Part shown: piece after piece, positions 7,990-17,007 of the stretch
Position numbering within the stretch: the stretch's first letter is position 1
How the letters are laid out: every line of letters starts with the position of its first letter
Source: Salegentibacter sp. Hel_I_6
Lineage (GTDB): Bacteria > Bacteroidota > Bacteroidia > Flavobacteriales > Flavobacteriaceae
Length of the DNA: 64,000 nt
NCBI RefSeq assembly: GCF_000745315.1
Contig: NZ_JQNQ01000001.1
Span: 3,286,001-3,350,000 of the forward strand
Reading direction: 5' to 3'
Made by a program: the position numbers and the translations under genes
The notes under the pieces: model-generated
Told to the model about the DNA's origin: nothing
The model's database searches: none
Seen by the model: only the letters and a program-made list of their open reading frames with translations

Positions 7990-8137
7990 ACAACGTATAT
8001 AAAAAATAGCGGTTTAAGTGCTTAAACAAAAGAAAATTAATAAATTAGAGGTCAGTTATAATCCGAAAAGTTAGTGCTTAAAATCCGCTACTTTTCATAT
8101 ACAAAACCGTTATGTGCAACTTAAGACCACCTGATAA

Positions 8138-9001
8138 TTATAGCCTTTCTAGTTTGGCGAAACCTACTGTCTTTCTGTAATTATCTGGAGAAACACCTAC
8201 TTTTTTCTTAAAAAATCGACTAAAATAAAATTCATCATAATAACCAAGTCCAGCTGCAATCTGTTTCAAAGGTTTTGATGTTAAATATAGCTCTCGTTTA
8301 GCCGCTATAACAATTCTATTAGAAATTAAATCGCTAGGTGTTTGCTGTAAATATTTTTTTACAATCCCTGCCAATGTTTTTGTACTAATACACAAAACAT
8401 CTGCATAATCTTTCGGAGAATGTAATTCACAATAATTTTTCTCAATAGAATCTACTAAATTTTGTAGGATTTCTGATTGACCATCAGAAAATTTTGGAAC
8501 TATCTCTTTATCGAATTGTTTTTTCTGTCTCACTGCTTCTATCAAAAATACCTTTAAAAAAGCCACAAGAACTTCATGTTGAGCAATAGAATCTCTATCC
8601 ATCTCTTTAGAAATTTGGTCTATGAGATTAAAAAACAGCCCTTCTTCAGAAATTTGAAAATGTGGTAATCCATGAAAGTTGTTAAAAAGAACGCCTTCTG
8701 TTTCAATTTCATTTTGATGACGATATGTACAAAAAAAGTCAGGGTGAAAATTTAATAACCAGCCTTGACAACGTTCTTCAGAAGAAATCATAAATGGTTG
8801 ATAAGGCGACAAGCAAATCATTTGATAACCTTGCAGTTCATAATTAGAAAGGTCTACACTTAACTTATAGTTGCTTGCGTTAAGTAAAATAATAGAATAA
8901 TAATTTTTTCTTTGTAAATGATCAAATTGATTAAGATTTTCAAACCTTTCTAGTCTAAAGGCTAATTCACCATTTTGTTTATCTATAATAATTTGAGCCA
9001 T
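8138..9001 (-). CDS. AraC-family transcriptional regulator
   Basis: 287 aa: an N-terminal cupin-like sensing half (about 1-150) and a C-terminal double helix-turn-helix (CISTKTLAGIVKKYLQQTPSDLI, then LKQIAAGLGYYDEFYFSRFFKKKVGVSPDNYRK), the standard AraC signature. It lies 74 nt downstream of the ABM-domain gene on the same strand, in one cassette-like unit bounded by sites B1 and B2, so it probably controls that gene (inference). Both genes run opposite to the + strand genes of the rest of the array, so they likely carry their own promoter. Confidence 0.88.
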   Translation of the reverse strand: MAQIIIDKQNGELAFRLERFENLNQFDHLQRKNYYSIILLNASNYKLSVDLSNYELQGYQMICLSPYQPFMISSEERCQGWLLNFHPDFFCTYRHQNEIETEGVLFNNFHGLPHFQISEEGLFFNLIDQISKEMDRDSIAQHEVLVAFLKVFLIEAVRQKKQFDKEIVPKFSDGQSEILQNLVDSIEKNYCELHSPKDYADVLCISTKTLAGIVKKYLQQTPSDLISNRIVIAAKRELYLTSKPLKQIAAGLGYYDEFYFSRFFKKKVGVSPDNYRKTVGFAKLERL

Positions 9002-9075
9002 AAGAATATATTTCTTTATTTAATATTACATATAAAAAGAAAGGAGTGTTTTACACTCCTTTCTAAAGATATAAA

Positions 9076-9702
9076 TTATTTGGAAGCTATAATATCTATT
9101 TTTTGAATTGCAGTTGCTTGGAAACCTTCTAAAAGAACAGGAGCATTTTCCATAAGTGCTGCAGCAACTTTACCTGTTAAATGAGCATCTCTACCTGAAT
9201 CATCTGCAAAGGTATCAAAGATTGCATAAGTAGTTGCATCTATTTTTATAGCATACCAAGATAAAGTCTTTGGCTCATCACTTACTAATTGTTTTCCAAC
9301 ATTAAGAAAATTTTCGACATCTGCTGTCTTTGCTTCTTTAGATTTCATAATAACAAGTAAGCCATTGTTTTGCAATCCGGACTTATGATTAGATGCCAAT
9401 ACATCTGTTGGTTGAATATCTGTACTAGGATCAAAATCTTCTAACAAATCACCTGCATTTGCTAATAATGCCTTTGCAACTTCGCCTGTTAAATGAGCTT
9501 GCCTACCTTCTTCTACTTCAAAGGTATCATAGATACCAAAAGTTTTACTGTCTATCTGAAAGGCAAACCAAGATACTGTTTGGGGTTCTTGATTGACTAG
9601 TGCTAATCCACCAAGTAAAAAGTTTTTAACGTCTTGCTCTTTTCCTGGCTTTGCTTTCATAATTACTAATAATCCGATTGTTTCATTTTTGGTACTGTTC
9701 AT
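9076..9702 (-). CDS. tandem ABM (antibiotic biosynthesis monooxygenase) domain protein
   Basis: 208 aa from ATG 9700-9702; the longer frame upstream (to 9936) runs into the attC-like site and is not likely coding. Two repeats of the ~95-aa dimeric alpha/beta ABM fold: LLVIMKAKPGKEQDVKNFL ... SWFAFQID ... IYDTF and LLVIMKSKEAKTADVENFL ... SWYAIKID ... IFDTF, each with RxAHLTG. ABM proteins often act as small oxygenases or quinone-related stress enzymes; the substrate cannot be told. Paired with the AraC gene downstream. Confidence 0.82.
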   Translation of the reverse strand: MNSTKNETIGLLVIMKAKPGKEQDVKNFLLGGLALVNQEPQTVSWFAFQIDSKTFGIYDTFEVEEGRQAHLTGEVAKALLANAGDLLEDFDPSTDIQPTDVLASNHKSGLQNNGLLVIMKSKEAKTADVENFLNVGKQLVSDEPKTLSWYAIKIDATTYAIFDTFADDSGRDAHLTGKVAAALMENAPVLLEGFQATAIQKIDIIASK

Positions 9703-9910
9703 AATGTTTGTGTTTTTAGTTTTTGAAAATGTTTGAGTTGTAAATCCTAGTAAAAAACTAGGAGCACTAATTTTAATGGAACTGTAGTTTTCATTTTTTC
9801 TTGTTTTTTTGTTACAATGCAAATTTGGGGTAAAACAAAGGACTGTGGAATGCATATTTATTACTATGGCATGGACGATTTTCTGAAAAGCATTACTATT
9901 GAATCCAGTA

Positions 9911-10046
9911 TGCACATAACAACGTGAATAATTCATTGCTAGTTCTAGCCTACTTGGAAATTCCTGCGGAATTTCCTCTGGTTCGTTTTAGTTTACTAAT
10001 TTAGTTGCTGAAACACGCAACGAAATCATACACAAACACGTTGGCA
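9911..10046. repeat. attC-like recombination site B2
   Basis: Left TGCACATAAC then AACGTGAATAATTC...; right ...GCAACGAAATCATACACAAACAC then GTTGGCA. TGCACATAAC is the exact complement of GTTATGTGCA at the start of the preceding unit (8109), so the AraC/ABM pair forms one cassette of about 1.8 kb. The inner palindrome is GAAATTCC-tgc-GGAATTTC. Confidence 0.7.
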
Positions 10047-10073
10047 GCAAGTTGAAAAATCATCGCATAAATT

Positions 10074-10673
10074 ATGAGAGGGAATTTAATCAAGGTAATT
10101 TTCTTATTTTTTTTACCTTTAACGAATAGTATTGCACAGGAAAATACACCATTTCTAAAAGGAAAAGTCGAAATCTCAATTAAAGAAGGAACTTTTGATT
10201 GTGATTTAACTTTGAGCAATATACCCAAAATTAAAGATTACTTTATTCGATTAAATTCGGGTATGAACATTCTTCATATGCGAAGTAAAAAACCAAATGA
10301 CTTTTTAATTTATTATAGTAAATCCCTTGCTGACACAACTTCAACCGGAGAATCTACTGCATACTATTTTAAAGATGATAAAGGAAACGATAAATTTTTA
10401 CCTAAATCTGTTCAATTTAAATATGTTGGCAAATTTCCAGTCGCTAACGATACGCTAAAGAATTATAGCCGAAAAGATTGGAAAGGTAATATTGCTTTTA
10501 ATCAAAATTCCGTGAGGTCAGATGGTCGTCAATCTTCGTGGTATCCCATTTTGTATGACATTACAAATGACAAAGATTTTCATTTAGTAAAATATGACAT
10601 TGAATTATCCTGCAAAGACTGCAAAAACATTGTACGTAAATGGGAATGAACCAATTAAAACAAAAAAGTAAAA
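10074..10673 (+). pseudogene. secreted protein resembling the N-terminus of M1-type peptidases, frameshifted
   Basis: Starts 31 nt after the core of site B2, as a cassette gene would. Signal peptide MRGNLIKVIFLFFLPLTNSIAQ. The text runs to ...SCKDCKNI and then the frame changes: the ORF stops at 10649 (VRKWE), but moving one base gives YVNGNEPIKTKK and a stop near 10673. The sequence (NSGMNILH, SDGRQSSWYPILYDI) reminds me of the pre-catalytic domain of aminopeptidase-like proteins, but no HExxH is present. No closing attC-like site follows, so the cassette seems decayed or cut. Confidence 0.55.
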
Positions 10674-10702
10674 TAAATAATTGGTAATAGATGAAATTTC
10701 AA

Positions 10703-11056
10703 GGTTAAAAAAATAGTCATTTCAATATTTTTAATTAATGGCTGCGACAGAAGTAATGAAAAAAGGATCTAGCGTTTTGCTATTGAGAATGATTCAGGTT
10801 ATGATATCCCTCTGGAAATTTTTTGAAAGTGATATTAATGATTTCGTCAAAATCATTAATATCCTAAATTCAGACTTTGTTAGTAAAGATTTTCCTCCAA
10901 TATGGATAAGCTTTATGGAATTCAGGATTTTCTTTAAGGAGATTCCGTGATTGTAGTTTATGGGAATAACTTAATAATGGAATCTTACAAATATGAATTT
11001 CTTGAGACAGAAAATAATGGTTGTAGTGAGGATGGAATATTATAAACGATGGCGAT
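10703..11056 (+). pseudogene. decayed small lipoprotein gene
   Basis: Several frames on the + strand show pieces of one exported protein: KKIVISIFLINGCDRSNEKR (lipobox-like INGC) with a TAG, then RFAIENDSGYDIPLEIF with a TGA, ESDINDFVKIINILNSDFVSKD in another frame, and GDSVIVVYGNNLIMESYKYE with ETENNGCSEDG in a third. At least two frameshifts and two stops are needed. From here to 11290 nothing further is recognisable. Confidence 0.45.
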
Positions 11057-11218
11057 CCGCGTTGGGACACGATAGGGTAGGAGGCCTTTATAAAAGAATG
11101 TACACATTTATACCTGAAACTTTTTAAAGGCTAACCTCAATGAGAGTGGATAGATATAAATCAAATTTACAGTAGATTTAAAAGCATCTTAGAGTTAAAG
11201 TTTGGTTAAAGGTGTCAA

Positions 11219-11230
11219 ATTCGGTTACAC
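11219..11230 (+). repeat. ATTCGGTTACAC motif outside the left element end
   Basis: The 12-mer ATTCGGTTACAC lies 60 nt left of the 14-bp repeat at 11291. The same 12-mer occurs twice in tandem at 39802-39825, about 97 nt right of the matching repeat. Such spaced repeats are candidate arm-type binding sites of a tyrosine integrase, here perhaps the frameshifted one at 39946. Confidence 0.4.
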
Positions 11231-11290
11231 TTAAAATGGACCCCTTCTGAATCGCCAGTATTGACGAGATATTCGCATTTTCGGATTGTT

Positions 11291-11304
11291 CCTCTTCCTC
11301 CGCT
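11291..11304 (+). repeat. attL-like 14-bp direct repeat (tRNA 3'-end-like)
   Basis: CCTCTTCCTCCGCT is repeated exactly at 39691-39704. The sequence matches what the 3' acceptor end of a Bacteroidota tRNA-Ser looks like (…TTCCTCCG), a common integration target; no full tRNA is present on either side. The pair bounds 28.4 kb whose right end carries the integrase gene. Confidence 0.65.
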
Positions 11305-11340
11305 GTTTCACCTGATTATCAGGTAGTTAAGAGTATTACA

Positions 11341-11382
11341 GCCATATTTACAGCCAGTTTTGGTGTAAATATGGCTTTTTTG
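11341..11382 (+). terminator. rho-independent terminator
   Basis: Perfect 12-bp stem GCCATATTTACA / TGTAAATATGGC with an 11-nt loop, followed by TTTTTT. It lies 37 nt after the 14-bp repeat, as a tRNA terminator would. Confidence 0.8.
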
Positions 11383-11787
11383 TTTTGATGAGATTCAGTG
11401 AGATTCGGTGAACGGAAATGAATACTATGGGATCGATTTTATTTAAAAAATATCTATTATCTATAGAAAGATTCTGTTTGATACAAGTAAGTTTAAGATT
11501 CTAAAATGGCTTATTAACTTACCCAATTAAATTATTGGTTTTAATCATCTTATAATCAATTGTTTGTATGATATGAGTTTAGTTCCCCAATCTTACCCAG
11601 TCTTACCCATATGTCCGGAAAAAAATTCAACCATTTGATAATCATAGGGTTTAACTTTTTTCGGACATATTGCGGACAGATTTTCTCTTTTATATCTCGT
11701 TTTTTAAAGATATAGTAAATGAGGTTAAATTGAATTAAGGTAATTTTCAGTGAATTTAGTACCAATAAAGGCAATTGTTTTGCAAAA
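11383..11787. other. non-coding stretch at the left end of the element
   Basis: No convincing gene. It contains a pair of near-repeats CTTACCCAgtCTTACCCA (11594-11611) whose complement, TGGGTAAGgtTGGGTAAG, recurs at 34122-34139 between the primase and VirE genes of the same element. A 72-codon frame here has no recognisable content. Confidence 0.4.
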
Positions 11788-12141
11788 TCATAAATTCAAT
11801 TTTTCTTCAACTTCTAAATTGTAGGCCTCCCATTGTTTACTGTCATCTTTCTGCTCAGGCTCTTTCATTAGAAAAGTGACTTTAAATTTAGAACCTAAAT
11901 ATTTACATTTAATCTTAACATATAAAGCTTCATAATCATAGTGGTAGTAGTTGAGTTTTGAGATTAAACCTAACCACACTCCACCCTTAAAGTGATCAAC
12001 ACACAAATTATAAAAATCTAGATTACCAACCATTTTATTTTGTTCTAGTTCTTTAATCATTTTATGAGCAGCATAGTTTAAAGTTGAAATTATTTGTTGC
12101 TTTTCTTCTTTGTTGAGAGTAGTTCCCATAATATTCAACAC
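11788..12141 (-). CDS. hypothetical protein at the end of the type III RM operon
   Basis: 117 aa from ATG 12141 (113 aa if MGTTLNKEEK at 12129 is the start). Hydrophilic alpha/beta protein with no signal, TM segment or known motif; tyrosine-rich middle (YYHYDYEALYVKIKC). It begins 4 nt after the preceding gene's stop, so it is co-transcribed with the restriction-modification genes. Role unknown. Confidence 0.6.
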   Translation of the reverse strand: MLNIMGTTLNKEEKQQIISTLNYAAHKMIKELEQNKMVGNLDFYNLCVDHFKGGVWLGLISKLNYYHYDYEALYVKIKCKYLGSKFKVTFLMKEPEQKDDSKQWEAYNLEVEEKLNL

Positions 12142-12145
12142 TTTA

Positions 12146-12562
12146 TTAAATGCTTCTTAAGCTTTTGTTCAATTCGTAGGATAAAAAATAGTAGTAAAAA
12201 GCCGCTTTCAGTGTATATTCCATTTTCTTTTTCTTAGAAAAATAAAGGCTTACTTCTTCTTTTTTTATAGCTAATTGTCGACTAAGATCTTTTTTATTCA
12301 ATCCAAATTCTTTCATTTTTTGCTCTATCCAGTCAATAGTAATAGTAGAAACATCTAAGTTAAAAACTACTGGTATAATTTTATGCTTAGGGAAAATGGC
12401 TCTGGCTCTTTGATGCAATTCTTTATTTGATAATATAAAACCATTAATAAGCTTAACCTGGTCGATCTTAACTGTTTCTTCATCCACAACGGTGATTTCG
12501 ATTCCTGCTTTTGCGTAATTCTTAATAGATTCAAGTTGGGATTTATCTAATTCTTTAAGCAT
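12146..12562 (-). CDS. small protein with HTH-like C-terminus in the RM operon
   Basis: 138 aa, 19 nt downstream of res. The C-terminal half, IEQKMKEFGLNKKDLSRQLAI followed by KKEEVSLYFSKKKKM, has the spacing of an XRE-type helix-turn-helix. The N-terminal half is unassigned. A regulator or an accessory factor of the restriction system is possible (inference from position). Confidence 0.6.
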   Translation of the reverse strand: MLKELDKSQLESIKNYAKAGIEITVVDEETVKIDQVKLINGFILSNKELHQRARAIFPKHKIIPVVFNLDVSTITIDWIEQKMKEFGLNKKDLSRQLAIKKEEVSLYFSKKKKMEYTLKAAFYYYFLSYELNKSLRSI

Positions 12563-12581
12563 ATTTAATTTTCTTTTATGG

Positions 12582-15233
12582 TTAAATGAGTTGTCCTACT
12601 TTATTAACCACTCTATATTCTAAGGTTTCAAATTCGCTAAAGTGTGCTTTACCACATTTTATTTTTAATTGCTCATCTGCACTTAATTTATGAAGATCAA
12701 CCTCAGGTGTACCTGTGTCTTTCGTTTCTGCAACAAAGTAAACTTTGCTAGCATCTTGAAAAACTACTGCCCAGTCTGGGTTATAATTTCCTATAGGTGT
12801 TGGAATTTTAAACCAATTCGGTAATTTAAAATAAAACTTAATCTGCTCGCTTGTTTCACAATCTTCAGCAAATTTGCTTTCTACTCCTGAATCTAACGGA
12901 ATAAACTCTTCATAGATAGTTTTAGAAGGATCATTTACATTAAATGTAAAATCATTAAGATATACTTCTAACTCTTGTGCTTCAAATAAGGTCATTTCGT
13001 ATTCAGAGCCGCCTATCTTTTCGTATTTGATTCCTTCTATCATTAGATCATATAGCGTTCGTTTTATGGCCTCTGAAGCTAAATCTAAAAATAATTGGGG
13101 GTTTACTAAAATATCCGGAATTCTGTTTGATTTACTTAGAATATCCTGTAACGTTGATCGGGTTAATTCAGTTTTGTTTTGGATATATCCCAAAACGTCC
13201 GGTATAGACCAGGAGTAACTATCGTAATTTTCTACTTTATCTCCGGCATAGCTGGTTTCTAGGCCTTCATCAGACATTGATAAACGTACCTTGGTAGAAC
13301 GAATTGACGGTGCTTTAATTTCCGGAAGATCTTTGATAGCTTTGGCCGCTAAGGTTATAAGTTCTTCGGTCTTATAATCTACTCTATAAGTAGTTTTGCT
13401 TTTTAGATTTTCCCATATCTCTAAAAATTTGGGGTCTGCATCAAAACCTTTGCGATATTTTATAGGAGTTCGTTTACGTTTATTTTTTACTCGGTCTTTA
13501 AAAGTTACACCGCATTCATCTTCGATTTCTTTCTGAAGTGTTTTTGCAAAATCATCGTAACTTTCGTTCGCTATTACGGTTAAGCGATTAATATTCTGGT
13601 CGTAGGTTCTTTTTCCGTTTTGATCTACCGCCAAACGTAATCCGCGTCCTATTTCCTGGCGTTTTTTAATGTCAGATTTAGTTTCGTTTAGTGTACATAT
13701 CTGGAAAACATTTGGGTTATCCCAACCTTCACGTAGTGCTGAATGCGAGAAGATAAACTGCAACGGATTATCTAGATTCAGAAGTTTTTCTTTATCCTTC
13801 ATAATCAAGCTATAGGTATCATCATCCGCTTTGGTTTCACCTGAAGTATCTTTTAATTTCCCTTTTCTATCCTGAGAAAAATAACCGTTATGAACTTCTG
13901 AAACAGAGAATAGATCTAAATCTTTAAATGCTGGCTTGGTTATGTATTCCTGATAAATTTCTTCAAACCATTGGGCAAATTTCCCTAGTAATTGGTTACC
14001 GTTAGCATCGTATTTTCTATAGTTAGCCACTTTATTAATAAAGAATAGCGATAATACTTTAATTCCCAGTTTATTTAAACGCTTCTGCTTCTTTAGATGT
14101 TCTTCTACGGTTTTACGGATCTGAAATTTCATAACTTCATCTGTTAAACCGCCCTGGCTATCGCCTTTGTATAATATGCTACCGTTAGAAAACGAAATAC
14201 ATTCATTGGCCGCGTCTATTTCTTCTATTATATAGCCATCTGAATATATTTCACGTTCGTTAGAAAGGTTATACAGATCTTTATTTACAGCAACATTTAC
14301 TTTCTTCTTTTTTACACCACCTTTATCATTTAAATTAATGATCAGTTTAGCGGTAACTTTAGTTTTTGTAGCCTTTATAGAATCTACTGAAACATAGGCA
14401 TCATTAAACGCATTCTCTTCAATAATACTATCTACCTCTATTTGTTTTACCAGGCCTAAATCGTAGGCCTTCACCGGATTCAAATTATAGGTAAGATTAT
14501 ATTGATTTCTATGGGTGGCCGAGTAGCGTAAAGTACAGGCTGCATTTAAATTTTTTATTGCTGCAATACGTTTTTCAGTCTCCATATTTTGTGGTTCATC
14601 AATAATTACAAATGGATTTGTAGATTGAATAAACTCTATTGGCTTACGACCGTTGGCCTTATAATGTGGCTGATTAATGATATTTTGATCCTTAGCGAAA
14701 GAATCTATATTGATCACTAAGATTTCTATATTGTTATTGGTGGCATAACCACGTAAGGCTGAAACTTTACTACTATCGTAGACCTGAAAGTTTACCGGTA
14801 CGTTATCATAAAGATTTTGAAAGTGCTCTTTAGTTATTTCGAGATTTTTTATAACGCCTTCACGAATGGCTACAGAAGGAACTACAATCACGAATTTTTT
14901 AAAATTATAAAGTGCATTTAGTTCGTAAATAGTCCTTAGATAAACATAGGTTTTCCCTGTACCTGTTTCCATTTCGACTGAAAAATTCATTCCGTCGAGT
15001 TTTTTAGAAACTTCTATATCATTAGCTTGCTGAATACTTTGTAAGTTGGTAAGGATTTGTTCTTCAGATAAAATAAGTTTGTTACCAACCCCATTTATAA
15101 GATTTAGAACATCTTTATCGCCTAAATCAAATTCCTGAACAGCATCTTCTAAAGGCTGCCCCTCGAAAACATCGGTTATCGATTTAATAGCATCTTGTTG
15201 AAATTGTAAATTAGGTTCAAAGGTTAATTTCAT
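12582..15233 (-). CDS. res: type III restriction enzyme, Res subunit
   Basis: 883 aa, a normal length. Superfamily 2 helicase core: METGTGKTY at about 88-96 (motif I), VIIDEPQ near 212 (motif II, DExx), SATHRN (motif III), EIGRGLRLAV near 540 (motif VI). C-terminal PD-(D/E)xK nuclease pattern NPDWAVVF...YFVAETK near 830-855. With Mod it cleaves DNA after ATP-driven sliding between inversely oriented sites. Its ATG overlaps the stop of the DUF4276 gene by 4 nt, showing translational coupling. Confidence 0.93.
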   Translation of the reverse strand: MKLTFEPNLQFQQDAIKSITDVFEGQPLEDAVQEFDLGDKDVLNLINGVGNKLILSEEQILTNLQSIQQANDIEVSKKLDGMNFSVEMETGTGKTYVYLRTIYELNALYNFKKFVIVVPSVAIREGVIKNLEITKEHFQNLYDNVPVNFQVYDSSKVSALRGYATNNNIEILVINIDSFAKDQNIINQPHYKANGRKPIEFIQSTNPFVIIDEPQNMETEKRIAAIKNLNAACTLRYSATHRNQYNLTYNLNPVKAYDLGLVKQIEVDSIIEENAFNDAYVSVDSIKATKTKVTAKLIINLNDKGGVKKKKVNVAVNKDLYNLSNEREIYSDGYIIEEIDAANECISFSNGSILYKGDSQGGLTDEVMKFQIRKTVEEHLKKQKRLNKLGIKVLSLFFINKVANYRKYDANGNQLLGKFAQWFEEIYQEYITKPAFKDLDLFSVSEVHNGYFSQDRKGKLKDTSGETKADDDTYSLIMKDKEKLLNLDNPLQFIFSHSALREGWDNPNVFQICTLNETKSDIKKRQEIGRGLRLAVDQNGKRTYDQNINRLTVIANESYDDFAKTLQKEIEDECGVTFKDRVKNKRKRTPIKYRKGFDADPKFLEIWENLKSKTTYRVDYKTEELITLAAKAIKDLPEIKAPSIRSTKVRLSMSDEGLETSYAGDKVENYDSYSWSIPDVLGYIQNKTELTRSTLQDILSKSNRIPDILVNPQLFLDLASEAIKRTLYDLMIEGIKYEKIGGSEYEMTLFEAQELEVYLNDFTFNVNDPSKTIYEEFIPLDSGVESKFAEDCETSEQIKFYFKLPNWFKIPTPIGNYNPDWAVVFQDASKVYFVAETKDTGTPEVDLHKLSADEQLKIKCGKAHFSEFETLEYRVVNKVGQLI

Positions 15234-15898
15234 TCTTTTACTTTATCAATTAATTTTTCTACCCAATCACTAAATCTTGTACACCTGTTTAAAATAGGAT
15301 CAATTGTATTTATTTCAGCTATTATACCTCCATAAAAAGGCTTGTTCTTATCAAAACCTGGAATTAGCTGCTCTAATCGTTTGGAAGGTGCTGTCAATTC
15401 TCCATCATTCAACTCTTCTGGATTTTCTTTTTCCGCAACCGCTAATAATAATCTATTGAGGTTTGCTTGTTTTAAATCTGGTAAAAACTCAAATCCATCT
15501 TTTGCTGCAAATAATAAACCCTCGAACTCGTGTAACTGGATATATGGTATAAACCGAGGACTGTTTACTGCTTCTGTTAAGGCTTGCTCTAAAAAACCTA
15601 CTCTTTGAATTTTATTCAGCTTTTTTTGTGCATCCTCAAATTTAGGGAAATCACTTTTTAGTCTAAAAAAGTCAATAAAAGTAGTGACTAATACATCCCT
15701 CTCATTTAATAATAATTTATCAATGTTGTATTTTAGTCGATCATATTTAACATCTCCTCCTTTATTCCCCTTACTGGTGGACATTAATATTGGACGAACA
15801 TCATAAATTTGATGTGCTGTAAAATAGGGCCTCAATATTCTATTTACAAACTCTTCTTCGGACTGTCCTTCGCAAATTATATAAATGGCTCTAATCAT
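15230..15898 (-). CDS. DUF4276 (TOPRIM-like) protein, partner of the AAA ATPase
   Basis: 222 aa. IYIICEGQSEEEFVNRIL at the N-terminus (a conserved E-G-x-(S/T)-E pattern as in TOPRIM-type nucleases), YIQLHEFEGLLFA in the middle, PSKRLEQLIPGFDK later: the DUF4276 pattern. Genes of this family sit next to AAA ATPase genes and are thought to form OLD/PARIS-like anti-phage effector pairs (family knowledge, not shown here). Overlaps the ATPase gene by 4 nt upstream and res by 4 nt downstream. Confidence 0.82.
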   Translation of the reverse strand: MIRAIYIICEGQSEEEFVNRILRPYFTAHQIYDVRPILMSTSKGNKGGDVKYDRLKYNIDKLLLNERDVLVTTFIDFFRLKSDFPKFEDAQKKLNKIQRVGFLEQALTEAVNSPRFIPYIQLHEFEGLLFAAKDGFEFLPDLKQANLNRLLLAVAEKENPEELNDGELTAPSKRLEQLIPGFDKNKPFYGGIIAEINTIDPILNRCTRFSDWVEKLIDKVKE

Positions 15899-17004
15899 AA
15901 TCTACCGCCTATTACATTTTTTTCCCATAGTTCACCAACTGTGTAATCCTCTAGCCAAACCTTAAGTGATTCTTCAGATTGTCTTTTAAATATGGTTTGT
16001 TTATCTTTTCTGTCGGCTACAATAATATCATTAGCAGAAAACTCATTGACTAAATTTACAGACTGCGTGGCAATGATAATTTGAGAATGAAAAGAAGCAT
16101 TTTTTATCATTCCCGCTAATTTTGAAATTGCAAAAGGATGTAGTCCCAATTCAGGTTCGTCCAATAATATCGTACTTGGCAAATCGGGTTGCAATAATAA
16201 AGCTGACAACGCAATAAAACGTAAGGTACCATCAGATAAATGATGAGCATTGAAATATTCATCAGATCCTTTTTCTAACCAACTCAAGAAGATCATATCT
16301 GGATTTTTAGCATCGGGTACTAGATCAAATCTTTCAAAAAAAGGTGCGACTGAGCTAATAGTATATTCAATCATTTTGAAATGTTTAGGATGTGTATCCT
16401 TTATTCGGTATAAAAACGCGGCTAAATTACTTCCGTCTGCCTTCAAATATTTATAATCCAGGGTTTTATTTGGTTGCTTTAAAGGAGAATTTGAGCTTGT
16501 ATCGTGAAAATGAAAAACATCAAAGCTGTCAAAGTACCTTCGCAGAAAATCAGCTCTATCCATTCCGTTTTCAGAAATGCCACTTTCTTCTTTTCCTTCA
16601 CCCCCCAAATTTTCAAAACTCCAACTCTCATTAAAACCACTTGAAAAGAAGTTGAAACCACCTTGATCTTTTTCAAAATAAAAACCTACGTCTTGTTTCT
16701 TAGGAACCAACTTAAAATCATAGCGATTATTAGTGTTCTTACCCTTGGGGTTAAACACAATGCTTCCACCTATTGACTTTGATTTCTTCCTTCCAAAATA
16801 TAACAGGCTGTTTTCATAACCATTATCTGCAACATAATTAACCAGTCGCTTCTTCGAAATACTATTTAGCATTTTAAAAAATGAGATAAAATTACTTTTA
16901 CCCACCCCGTTTGCACCAATTAAAATATTAATTGGTTTTATCTCTATATCGCCTGAATCTCGTATAGATTTAAAATTTTCGATATGTATTCTATTAATTG
17001 GCAT
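15895..17004 (-). CDS. AAA family ATPase (SMC/OLD-like) within the RM operon
   Basis: 369 aa. IENFKSIRD opening, Walker A GANGVGKSN at 30-38, LSDGTLRFIALSALLL signature-like motif, Walker B ILLDEPELGLHP near 285, then IIIATQS. This is the AAA_21-type ATPase that pairs with DUF4276. The gene starts 3 nt after mod and overlaps the DUF4276 gene by 4 nt. Together the two look like a phage-sensing ATPase plus effector nested in a restriction operon (inference). Confidence 0.88.
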   Translation of the reverse strand: MPINRIHIENFKSIRDSGDIEIKPINILIGANGVGKSNFISFFKMLNSISKKRLVNYVADNGYENSLLYFGRKKSKSIGGSIVFNPKGKNTNNRYDFKLVPKKQDVGFYFEKDQGGFNFFSSGFNESWSFENLGGEGKEESGISENGMDRADFLRRYFDSFDVFHFHDTSSNSPLKQPNKTLDYKYLKADGSNLAAFLYRIKDTHPKHFKMIEYTISSVAPFFERFDLVPDAKNPDMIFLSWLEKGSDEYFNAHHLSDGTLRFIALSALLLQPDLPSTILLDEPELGLHPFAISKLAGMIKNASFHSQIIIATQSVNLVNEFSANDIIVADRKDKQTIFKRQSEESLKVWLEDYTVGELWEKNVIGGRL

Positions 17005-17007
17005 AAT

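Larger units (their letters stand above)
6131..8115. repeat. attC-like site B1, split by the group II intron
   Basis: With the intron removed the site reads GTTCAACAACGTATATAAAAAATAGCGG ... CCGCTACTTTTCATATAC ... GTTATGT in two arms: GTTCAAC is a perfect RYYYAAC core, CGTATATAAAAAATAGCGG pairs imperfectly with CCGCTACTTTTCATATAC, and GTTATGT (8109-8115) is the right core. GGTTTAGTTCAAC complements GTTGACTAAACC at the start of the preceding cassette (2570). Confidence 0.7.

Noticed and set aside
10738..10950. A 70-codon + strand frame as a gene.
   Set aside because: Only part of it matches one frame of a decayed lipoprotein; its start and end are out of frame with the protein-like pieces.
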